From positions 124,001-188,000 of the forward strand of contig NZ_RKLQ01000005.1 in assembly GCF_019599405.1 (NCBI RefSeq): DNA of 64,000 nucleotides, written 5' to 3'. The position numbers were made by a program, and so were the translations under genes. Position 1 is the stretch's first letter. Each line of letters starts with the position of its first letter. Positions 42,324-50,729 of the stretch are shown here, in pieces. The notes under the pieces are model-generated. The model had not been told where the DNA came from and ran no database searches. It saw nothing but the letters and a program-made list of their open reading frames with translations. The stretch is from Haloarcula salinisoli (GTDB taxonomy: Archaea; Halobacteriota; Halobacteria; Halobacteriales; Haloarculaceae).

Positions 42324-42929
42324 ATGCCCTCCACACCGCTATTCGCTCCCGATGAGTTTTTCTCTTCGGATGAGTTTTCCGCTCAACGGTCTCCGTCACT
42401 GGCCGGTGCCGCGATCATCTTAATCTTGACAAATGTCGTCGCCGTTGCGAGTGGGGTGCCGTACGCAGACCAATTTCCGTCCGAGTTCACGCCCGAAGGA
42501 CTTGTGTTCGTGTTTCTCATTGCCGGTTTAATCGGCGGTGCTGCTCTCTGGACCGTATTGACAGTTGCCGTGTATCTCCTGACCGCGATCGTCGGTGGGA
42601 CTGGCTCGATCGCCCGGACTGCGGCAAACATCGGATGGGCATCGCTTCCGCTCTTGTTGCGGCACACGATCCTGGCACTCACTATCTGGGTCCTCACGCT
42701 TACCGGAGACGCTCCGCCGATAGCGATGACTCAGATGCAGCCTCCGTCTCCGTTGTTCCTATTTAATCTCCTCACCGGCGTCATCGCCTACGTTTGGCTC
42801 GGGTATCTTTTCACGTACGCCATCCGGGATGCTCGAAATCTGGATATTCGACGCTCGGCTGGCGTCGCAGGAATTGTCATTATGATCCCGCTGCTTAACA
42901 CTGCTTTGAGCCTCTTTGGAGTGTTTTAG
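42324..42929 (+). CDS. Yip1-like membrane protein
   Basis: 201 residues, ATG 42324 (MPSTPLFAPDEFFSSDEF). Five helices with the spacing of Yip1-domain proteins: a first helix with IILILTNVVAVASG, a second LVFVFLIAGLIGGAALWTVL, and a third TAANIGWASLPLLLRHTILAL. Roles in archaea are unknown. Confidence 0.7.
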   Translation: MPSTPLFAPDEFFSSDEFSAQRSPSLAGAAIILILTNVVAVASGVPYADQFPSEFTPEGLVFVFLIAGLIGGAALWTVLTVAVYLLTAIVGGTGSIARTAANIGWASLPLLLRHTILALTIWVLTLTGDAPPIAMTQMQPPSPLFLFNLLTGVIAYVWLGYLFTYAIRDARNLDIRRSAGVAGIVIMIPLLNTALSLFGVF

Positions 42930-43035
42930 CAGTAGTTTCGATTCTGATGATCTGCTGAAACCCTCCAGAACTGAGCGGAAATGGTTGTTGGGTACAGAGG
43001 ATGCACTGATCGTTGAACGGCTTGGTCGAACATTT

Positions 43036-43052
43036 GGCGATAATCACGACCA
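43036..43052 (-). repeat. Recurring intergenic motif, site 3
   Basis: Exact 17-base copy, 78 bases upstream of the DUF433 gene. On the reverse strand the following bases ATGTTCGACCAAG resemble those at site 4 (ATGCCCGACCGAG). Confidence 0.8.
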
Positions 43053-43129
43053 GTTCTGCTTCGGAAACTCTTGATGGAGATACACTGGTCCGAACACTCT
43101 TGATGCCCCAGGCGGTAGATGACACTAAC

Positions 43130-43402
43130 ATGAGTTCAACGGTCCAGATTGTGAAAACGCCAGATACTCTCCACGGAAAGCCCCGTCTCGAGGGAACACG
43201 GGTTGGCGTCCTCCAAGTTGGAGAACTAGTCCGACAGCGTCAGTGGAGCATCTCTGAGGTCGCCGACCAGCTGGGGCTTGATGATGCACAAGTCCGTGCT
43301 GCGACTGAGTACTACGATGAGCATCCGGAGTTGATGGACACGCTTCGTGCCCAGAAAGAAGCACGGAAGCGTTCGGTCACACAGCAGAGCCAAGCCGAAT
43401 AA
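43130..43402 (+). CDS. DUF433-type antitoxin
   Basis: 90 residues from ATG 43130 (MSSTVQIVKTPDTLHGKPRL). Typical helix-turn-helix: GTRVGVLQVGELVRQRQWSI, SEVADQLGLDDAQVRAATEYYDEHPE. The toxin ATG follows the stop directly. Only distantly like the pair member at 19799. Confidence 0.85.
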   Translation: MSSTVQIVKTPDTLHGKPRLEGTRVGVLQVGELVRQRQWSISEVADQLGLDDAQVRAATEYYDEHPELMDTLRAQKEARKRSVTQQSQAE

Positions 43403-43729
43403 ATGCGGATTCTTTGCGATCAGAACGTACCCACGAAATATATTGAAGCGTTCGACAACGCTGACAACATTACTGTCACGACAGTCGATAGCGTTCTTCA
43501 ACATGACGCCGCGGATAAAGACATCGTCGCCTACGCTGAACGTCACGACTGGGTCATATTTACGAATGATGACGATTTCTTCGTGGTCGGTGGCGACCAC
43601 GGTCTCCTTCTGTATGACCAACTGGATGACCCGGTGCCAGGCGATGTTGTCACCGCCATCCAGCGTATTGCAGAAGCGTACCACACTCGATCCGAAATCA
43701 CCGAATCAGTCCCTGGAAACTGGATTTAG
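43403..43729 (+). CDS. DUF5615 (PIN-like) toxin
   Basis: 108 residues: MRILCDQNVPTKYIEAFDN with Asp6, DAADKDIVAYAERHDWVIFTNDDDF with the Asp cluster. Predicted RNase, neutralised by the upstream DUF433 protein. The pair ends seven bases before the convergent surface-protein gene. Confidence 0.85.
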   Translation: MRILCDQNVPTKYIEAFDNADNITVTTVDSVLQHDAADKDIVAYAERHDWVIFTNDDDFFVVGGDHGLLLYDQLDDPVPGDVVTAIQRIAEAYHTRSEITESVPGNWI

Positions 43730-43735
43730 TTCCAG

Positions 43736-46700
43736 TTAGGATCGCTTTCGGGCCGCGAGGAGAGCGGCTCCCAGCAGTGCCACCAGCGCGAGTACGATAC
43801 CGAAGCCTGCCCCATCGCCACTGGTCGTCGTGGTTGGGTCCGTCGTAGGCGTCTGCGAGGGAGTGTCACCGCCGGTCGGCCCGGCATCGGTTTCGTTCTC
43901 GACGACGACTGTCGTCGTTACGGTGGCCGTCTGTCCGGCAGCGTTCGTCACGCTGAGTTCGACGGTGTATTCGCCGGCTTCCTCGAACGCCAGCGTCGTC
44001 GTCTCGCCCGACCGTTCTCGACCGTCGATCGACCACTCGTAGCTGGCGATCTCCTCGTCCGATAGTCGTGCCTCACTGACGTTGAGTCTGCGTTCCTCAC
44101 CGACCGCCAGACGAATCGTCTCGTCGTCGAATGCTGGCGATGTACTCCACTCGACTGTCTCCGACAGCATCATGATGGTCACCGTCGCGGTGTCGTCGCC
44201 TCCCTCGCTGTCGCGGACCTCGTAGCTGAACGAATCGGTCCCAGCGAAGCCTGGCTCGGGCGTGTACTCGAACGATCCGTTCTCGGCGAGTGCCAGTGTG
44301 CCGTTGGTGGGACCGCTCTCGACAGTCACCGAGAGCGCGTCGCCGTCGGGGTCGGTGTCGTCGTCGAGCACTCCGCCGTCGGCAGCAACGGTCAGCGTCG
44401 TGTTCTCGACGGCCGTGTACGCGTCGTCGGTCGCGTTCGGCGGGTCATTCGGCTCTGCGCCACCGCCGCCACCGCCACCGCCGCTGCCCGAGGTCCCGTC
44501 GTCGTCATCGGCTTCCTCGACGGAGACCGAGCGCGTCGCGGTGTCGTTAGCCGTTCGAACGGTAATTGTGCCCGAGTCGGCGTCACCCTCGCTAGTTTCC
44601 CACGCCAGCGTAACGTTCGTCTCATTGCCAGCTGCGAGGGTCAGCGACCGGGTATCGACTTCGTCTCCGTTGAACGCTTCGAGCGTGACCGGCTGGCTGT
44701 CGGCGAGCTCACCGACGTTGGTCACGGACGCCGTCACCGAGAGCTTCTCCCCTTCGGTCACGGGCGCATTCGTTCCGGTAATCGTGACGGTGAGATTTGC
44801 CGGTCGGGCCGCTTCGGTCACGGTAATCGTCACCGTGGCGGTGTCGGTCCCACCGCTGCCGTCGCTGACCTGGTAGGTGAACGAGTCCTCACCGGTGAAC
44901 CCATCGTCGGGTGTATACTCGAAGCTCCCGTCGGCATCCAGTGCGACGCGCCCGTTGGACGGCCCAGCGACCGGTGTCGTCGTCACGGTCAACGCGTCGC
45001 CGTCCGGGTCATCGTCGTTCGTCAGGAGGCCACCGGACTCTACGGCGAGTGTCTCGTCGCCGGCTACTGTGTAGCTATCATCGGCGGCTGCCGGTGCCGC
45101 GTTAGCCGCTGGCTGCCACGACAGTACCGGGTAGCCCTCCTCTCGGGTCGCCCACGTGGTCCCGAATTCGAATGCGGTCAGGTTACCGGGCGCGTCCGGC
45201 CCGGTCATCTCGTCGGCGCGTCCCTGGCCGTCACCGGTCTCGAAGCCCTCGTTGTCCTCGACGACCGTCTCGAACGACGAGAATCCGACTGCGGCGGACT
45301 GGTCCGTCGCTCGCTCGTCGAAGTACGATTCGCGGAGGTCGGCGGTGGCCCCGCTGAACGTGCCGGCCATCCCGCCGACGATGCCTCCGACGTTCGTGTT
45401 CCCGGTCACGACACCCGCGGCGTACGACCGTTCGACGACGCTGCCACTGGTTTCGACCGTCCGCACGTCGCCCACGAGGCCGCCCACGTAGGCGTCGCCG
45501 GTCGCGTTGCCGGTGGCGTAGGACTCGTTGACCGTCCCCGCGCTGGACAGGCCCACGAGTCCACCGACCGAGGACGCGTCCGGGCTGCCGACGTCACCGG
45601 TCGCGTACGACTCCGTCACGGTGCCGCCGACGTTGCCGCCGACGAGCCCACCGACGCTCCCGCCCGAACTCCCGACTGTCGCTGAGGCGCTCGAGCGTGC
45701 GACAGTGCCGGCGTTCCGGCCGACGAGGCCGCCGACGTCGTTCTCGCCGGTCACGGTCCCGGTGACACCCACCGACCGTACCCGTCCGCCGCTATTGTTC
45801 CCGACGGCTATACCGACCTGGTTCTGGCCGGTGACGTCGGCGTCGGTCAGCGTGACGTTCCCCACGGTGGCGCCGTCGCCCACAACCCCGAAGAGGCCGG
45901 TGTCGTTCTGTGTGGCTCTCGTAACCGTCAGCCCGGCTATCGCCCGATCTTCGCCGTCGAACGACCCGGTAAACGGCGTGGTGTCGTCACCGACTGGGTC
46001 GAACCCGGCCCCGTCATTCCACGTCTCGGTCGCGCTCGCGTCGATATCGTTCCCGAGCGTGTAGCTCGCGTCGAGGTCCACATTCATCGCCTGGAGCTGC
46101 GTGGCGTTCGTGACCACGTAGGGGTCCTCGGCCGTCCCGGAGCCGAACATCCCCGCGGGACCGGAGCCACTCGATGGCTGCTCGACGGCAACCGTTGCCT
46201 CGTCGCTCGCTGTCGGGCTGGCGACGGTGACGGTCACCGCCGGCGGGTCGTCGGCGGTTGTCGCGTAGGTGAACGTCGTCGTCGTTTCGTCGCCGGCCGG
46301 CACTGACACCGACCGGGACGCTACCTCGGTGCCGTTGGTACCGAGTGTCACCGGTTGCGTGGCAGCGACTGCACCACCGTTTGAGACGTTCGCTCGGACG
46401 GCGATGGTATCGCCGGCAGTCACCGTCACGTTCACGTCCGTAATGTCCACGGCGAAGGCCGGCTCCTCGGCGACCGACAGCGTCACCGTCGCTGTGTCCG
46501 TGTCCGTTCCGTCGCTGACTTCGTAGGTGAACGAGTCGGTGCCGACGAAGCCCTCATCCGGCGTGTACTGGAAGCTCCCGTCGGACTCCAGCGCGAGGCT
46601 CCCGTTCGACGGCCCGGCGACCGGCGTCGTCGTCACAGTCAACGCGTCGCCGTCGGGGTCCGTGTCGTTCGCGAGGACCCCCTCGCTCGCGCCGACGGCG

Positions 46701-49700
46701 AGCGTCCCGTTCTCCACGGTCGTGTAGCTATCGGCCGTCGCCGTCGGAACGCGGTTCACCGACACGTCACGCGTCGCGATGTCGTCGTCGGTCGTGACCC
46801 CGACCGTCACAGTGGGAGCGTCCGACGCGGACGCAGTGTACGTGAACGTCCCCGTCGTGGATTCGCCGTCCAACAGCGTCACCGTCTCGGAGCCGACCTG
46901 CTCGCCGTCGACGGTGAACCCAATCGTCTGTTCCGCGCCGCTCGCCCCGTCGTTGGTGACCTCGTAGTCCACCTGCACCGTCTCACCGGCGGTCACCGTG
47001 TCGTTGGCGTCTGTGATGATCGCATTGAAGTTCGCGCCCGACTGCCCGACGGTCACGGGCGCCGTCTCGTTCGTCCCGGGACTTACCAGGGTCACGTCGC
47101 CGGACTGTGCCGTCTCTGGGGTCCAGGTCAACGTGATGTCCGTCTCGCCGCCGCCCAGCAGCGTCACGTCCGTATTGTCGACCTGTGCCGCATCAATGCC
47201 GAGCAGTTCCAGGCGGTCGGTGGCGGTGAACTCCCCGAGATTCTCGACGCGGACATCGACGGTCAGCGTCTCGCCGGTCAGGACCGGTGCGTTGGTGTCT
47301 GTGATGGTGGTCCTGAATGGTATCGGCAACTCGCCGTCGTACCGCTCGGCAAGCACCGGGTAGCTCTCGGTCAGTGCCCACCCCGTCTCGAAGTCGAATG
47401 CGGTCATATTCGACACGGCGGCAACGTCGGTCATCTCCGCGGTCGTCAGCCCCCTGCCGCCGGCCGAGTCGTCCTGCCCGGTGACGACTGTGTCCCAGTA
47501 GACCCCGGTCACCGTCCCGCTATTGGTCCCGACTGCGCCGCCGGCGTCGCTGTCCCCGATGACGCTCGCCACCGTGTAGGCCTGTTTGACGGTGCCAGTG
47601 TTTTCACCGACGAGGCCGGCCACGGCGCTGTCACCCTCGACGGAGCCGTCGGCGGTCACGTTCGCCACGTAGTCGGTGTTCCGACCGACCGCGCCACCGA
47701 CGGACTCGTTGCCAGTCACCGTCGCCGTGACGGAAGCAACAGCGAGTTGCTGGATGTTTTCTCCCACGACGCCGCCGACCGCAGTGTCGCCGTCGACTGA
47801 AGCGTTGGTCGTCACGTCGATAACCACGCCATCGTTTGCTCCCGCGACGCCGCCGACCGCACTGTCACCATCGACGGTGCCATTGACGTTCACACGGGTC
47901 ACATATTGTCTGTTACTCCCGACGGCGCCCCCGATCGAGCGCGAGCCCGTAACGATCACGCCGCTAGCGCTAGTGTTCTGCAGCTGTTCCCCGTTGAGGA
48001 AGCCCACGACGCCACCGGTCCGGTTCGTGCCGGTGACTGTCGCGTTGTCGACTGAGATATTGGTCAGGGGCTGACCGAAGTATCTGATGGTCGTATCGTA
48101 GCTGCCGACGGTGCCGCCGGTCCGGTTCGCCCCGGTGACCGTCGTATCGGTGACCGAGATGTTCCCGACGGTGCCGCCGGTCATGTTGCCGACGACGCCG
48201 CCGGTCCGATTGCCACCAGTCACGACCACGCTGTCGAGGGTTACGTTCGTAACGTCGCCACCGATGGCACGGCCGACGAGGCCGCCGGTCCCGTCCGCGC
48301 CGGTGACCGTCGCGTCGGCGAGCGTCAGATTATGGACCGCCCCGCCGTCGAGGACACCGAAGAACCCGACTGAGTCGTTCCCCGGCCGGTCGAGGGTCAG
48401 GTTCGAGACGGTGTGGTCCGCCCCGTCAAACGAGCCGGTGAACGCGACGGTGTCGTTCCCGAGCGGGTCGAAGCCGTCGCCGGTGTTCAGCGGCCGGCTG
48501 CTCGCGTCGATGTCGTCGGTGAGCCGGTAGGCGGCGCTGCGGTTGCGCCCGACGGCGGAGAGGTCGTACGGGTTCGACACCTCGAACGGTGCGCTCGCAG
48601 TCCCGTCTTCGTCGGGCACCTGGGCGACGAGACGTGGATACCCCGTCTCGTTTGCCAGCCAGTCGTCGTAAAACTCCAGTCCCGCCATCGTCACCGTCGC
48701 GTTCGGCCCCGTCATCTCGCCGGTCGTCAGGTTCGTCGTCCCGTCGACGTTCGCGGCGGCCTGCCCGGCCGTCTCCTCGTTCCAGTAGGTGTCTCGAACC
48801 ACTCCGTTCCACCCGTCGCTGCCAGAGTAAAAGACGGTTACTCCACCCACGACCGGCCCGACAGGAGTTTGTCCGTCGTCACCTGCTGCCCCGCTGACAG
48901 TCCCAGTCACGTACGTGTCGTTTATCCTCGAGGTGCCTTCGAGGTTTGCGACGACGCCCCCTCCTACGGTATCTGTGGAATTGCGATTTATATCGGCTCC
49001 CGACGCCACGTCGGTAATTACGCCGTCTCCGCGGTGCTCGCCAACGACCCCACCGACCAGTCCGTCGAACTCTCCAAAGCTGTATCCGAGGTTCGTCACC
49101 TCACCGTCGACCGTTGCCTCTCGAATCACACCGTCGTTCCTGGAAGCCAATCCACCGGCTAGGAAGGGGGATGTCACGTCAGCGTCGACCGTTACATTTC
49201 GAATTACACCCCTGTTGTCGTCGACCAGACCGCCAGCACCGATAATGGTTAATCGCTCGGGAGTAGACCTGAGGGTTACAGTGGCGTTCGCTGAAACGTT
49301 CTGTATGACACCGGACCGGGAATTGAGACCTGCTACGCCGCCGACATCTCTGAAGACCAATTCATAACCGCCCACTTCGAATGTCCCTTCGTTCGGTACG
49401 ACCCGTCCCTCGACGTTGCTGGCAGCGATAGTGCCATGATTTTCCCGTGCGATGATACCCGCGTTCGTGCGAAGGTCGCCTGGCAGTGTCTGATCCGCAG
49501 GTGGTGTGACGTTCGCATCCGTAACGTGAACGTTCCGGACGACACCCGGTTCACCGATAGCGGCGAACAGCCCGTAGTCGGTGGACAGGTTCGATATCGT
49601 GTGTCCGTCCCCGTCGAACGTACCGTTGAAGCGCACTGGCTCGGACTCACGGAAGTATTTACCGACCGGAACGAACCCGCGATACAAAATGTCGTTCCGA

Positions 49701-50506
49701 CTCCTCGTGAGGACCGCTCGCCACTGGGCGGTCCGCGAGGCGTCGATGTCCGCGGTGAGCGTGTAGTTCGCGTCCAGGCTGTCGTTCATCGCCTGTAGCT
49801 CCCGCACGGTCGAAATCTCGTAGGGGTCGTCGGCCGACCCGTCACCGGGCAGGTCCGCGGGCGTCGGCCGGTCGAATGCGATGTCCCGGGTCGTGTCGCC
49901 CGAGACGCTCACCGTCGGCGTCACCGTGGCGTTCGTCCCGCCGACGAACTCGTGATAGACGGTCAGGTCCACCGAGGATTCCGTGACCGTCACCGCGTAC
50001 GTCCCGTCGGCGTCGGTGGTCGTCGCCGTGTCGGTGCCGTTGACGACGACGGTGGCGTTCTCGACGCCCGCCCCGAAGTCGGTAACCGTCCCCGAGAGCG
50101 TCGCCGGGGTGCCCGTCCCCGACAGCGACACGTCCGAGGTGGTGCCGTCGCCGTAGGATACGGTCAGCGTCGCGCTGTCGTCGGCCGTATCGCCCGGCGA
50201 GTACTCGACGGTCGCGGTCAGGCTATCGCCCGCCGCGAGCGTGGCGCCGCTGGCACCCGAGGTGACGGTGTAGTCGTCCCCGTCGGCCCCGGCCACCTCG
50301 ACGCCGGTCACCTCGATTTCGCTCCCGCCGTCGTTCGTGACCGTCACGTCCTGGCTTGCCGTGTTTCCGACGCTCTGTTGCCCGAAATCGACGGCCGACG
50401 GCGAGATGCTCGCGTTGCCGGCCGCCTGGGCCGCCGCGGGCGACACTCCGACGGTGGCAATCGAGAAGACCATCAGGACCGACAGCACGACTGCACGGAG
50501 TTTCAC
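43736..50506 (-). CDS. Giant cell-surface protein with GLUG, cadherin-like, CARDB and PKD domains
   Basis: About 2256 residues. A Sec signal (VVLSVLMVFSIATVGVSPAAAQA) opens it; GTG 50506 is my start, though GTGs further up are possible. Then an anchor-D-like Ig domain (SPSAVDFGQQSVGNTASQDV), a carboxypeptidase-regulatory-like domain, three blocks of GLUG repeats (GGLVGRNAGTV, GGVVGENTGTV), CARDB-like domains, and three cadherin-like domains with NDTDPDGDALTV and FQYTPDEGFVGTDSFTY. Near the end are a PKD domain (YEWSIDGRER) and a Thr-rich spacer before a C-terminal anchor (GFGIVLALVALLGAALLAARKR), a PGF-CTERM-like signal processed by archaeosortase. Likely an adhesin. Confidence 0.88.
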   Translation of the reverse strand: MKLRAVVLSVLMVFSIATVGVSPAAAQAAGNASISPSAVDFGQQSVGNTASQDVTVTNDGGSEIEVTGVEVAGADGDDYTVTSGASGATLAAGDSLTATVEYSPGDTADDSATLTVSYGDGTTSDVSLSGTGTPATLSGTVTDFGAGVENATVVVNGTDTATTTDADGTYAVTVTESSVDLTVYHEFVGGTNATVTPTVSVSGDTTRDIAFDRPTPADLPGDGSADDPYEISTVRELQAMNDSLDANYTLTADIDASRTAQWRAVLTRSRNDILYRGFVPVGKYFRESEPVRFNGTFDGDGHTISNLSTDYGLFAAIGEPGVVRNVHVTDANVTPPADQTLPGDLRTNAGIIARENHGTIAASNVEGRVVPNEGTFEVGGYELVFRDVGGVAGLNSRSGVIQNVSANATVTLRSTPERLTIIGAGGLVDDNRGVIRNVTVDADVTSPFLAGGLASRNDGVIREATVDGEVTNLGYSFGEFDGLVGGVVGEHRGDGVITDVASGADINRNSTDTVGGGVVANLEGTSRINDTYVTGTVSGAAGDDGQTPVGPVVGGVTVFYSGSDGWNGVVRDTYWNEETAGQAAANVDGTTNLTTGEMTGPNATVTMAGLEFYDDWLANETGYPRLVAQVPDEDGTASAPFEVSNPYDLSAVGRNRSAAYRLTDDIDASSRPLNTGDGFDPLGNDTVAFTGSFDGADHTVSNLTLDRPGNDSVGFFGVLDGGAVHNLTLADATVTGADGTGGLVGRAIGGDVTNVTLDSVVVTGGNRTGGVVGNMTGGTVGNISVTDTTVTGANRTGGTVGSYDTTIRYFGQPLTNISVDNATVTGTNRTGGVVGFLNGEQLQNTSASGVIVTGSRSIGGAVGSNRQYVTRVNVNGTVDGDSAVGGVAGANDGVVIDVTTNASVDGDTAVGGVVGENIQQLAVASVTATVTGNESVGGAVGRNTDYVANVTADGSVEGDSAVAGLVGENTGTVKQAYTVASVIGDSDAGGAVGTNSGTVTGVYWDTVVTGQDDSAGGRGLTTAEMTDVAAVSNMTAFDFETGWALTESYPVLAERYDGELPIPFRTTITDTNAPVLTGETLTVDVRVENLGEFTATDRLELLGIDAAQVDNTDVTLLGGGETDITLTWTPETAQSGDVTLVSPGTNETAPVTVGQSGANFNAIITDANDTVTAGETVQVDYEVTNDGASGAEQTIGFTVDGEQVGSETVTLLDGESTTGTFTYTASASDAPTVTVGVTTDDDIATRDVSVNRVPTATADSYTTVENGTLAVGASEGVLANDTDPDGDALTVTTTPVAGPSNGSLALESDGSFQYTPDEGFVGTDSFTYEVSDGTDTDTATVTLSVAEEPAFAVDITDVNVTVTAGDTIAVRANVSNGGAVAATQPVTLGTNGTEVASRSVSVPAGDETTTTFTYATTADDPPAVTVTVASPTASDEATVAVEQPSSGSGPAGMFGSGTAEDPYVVTNATQLQAMNVDLDASYTLGNDIDASATETWNDGAGFDPVGDDTTPFTGSFDGEDRAIAGLTVTRATQNDTGLFGVVGDGATVGNVTLTDADVTGQNQVGIAVGNNSGGRVRSVGVTGTVTGENDVGGLVGRNAGTVARSSASATVGSSGGSVGGLVGGNVGGTVTESYATGDVGSPDASSVGGLVGLSSAGTVNESYATGNATGDAYVGGLVGDVRTVETSGSVVERSYAAGVVTGNTNVGGIVGGMAGTFSGATADLRESYFDERATDQSAAVGFSSFETVVEDNEGFETGDGQGRADEMTGPDAPGNLTAFEFGTTWATREEGYPVLSWQPAANAAPAAADDSYTVAGDETLAVESGGLLTNDDDPDGDALTVTTTPVAGPSNGRVALDADGSFEYTPDDGFTGEDSFTYQVSDGSGGTDTATVTITVTEAARPANLTVTITGTNAPVTEGEKLSVTASVTNVGELADSQPVTLEAFNGDEVDTRSLTLAAGNETNVTLAWETSEGDADSGTITVRTANDTATRSVSVEEADDDDGTSGSGGGGGGGGAEPNDPPNATDDAYTAVENTTLTVAADGGVLDDDTDPDGDALSVTVESGPTNGTLALAENGSFEYTPEPGFAGTDSFSYEVRDSEGGDDTATVTIMMLSETVEWSTSPAFDDETIRLAVGEERRLNVSEARLSDEEIASYEWSIDGRERSGETTTLAFEEAGEYTVELSVTNAAGQTATVTTTVVVENETDAGPTGGDTPSQTPTTDPTTTTSGDGAGFGIVLALVALLGAALLAARKRS

Positions 50507-50729
50507 CGCGACCACCCCACCGTAGCCGTCCGCGTCAGGACGTATTCTGGTGCCACCCACCACCACGAGCGCACCCGAGTCGACAGAGCGTCGGTCGTCC
50601 CCGGAGCAATCTGCGTCGCTGTTCCCCCATCCCCTGGCGCTACTGCGCTGCTCATTCGCCAGAAGGTGAGAGGTGGACCACAGAGTAACCGGTCCCTACA
50701 CGCGTAGGGACGACACGACCTGTCAGGGA

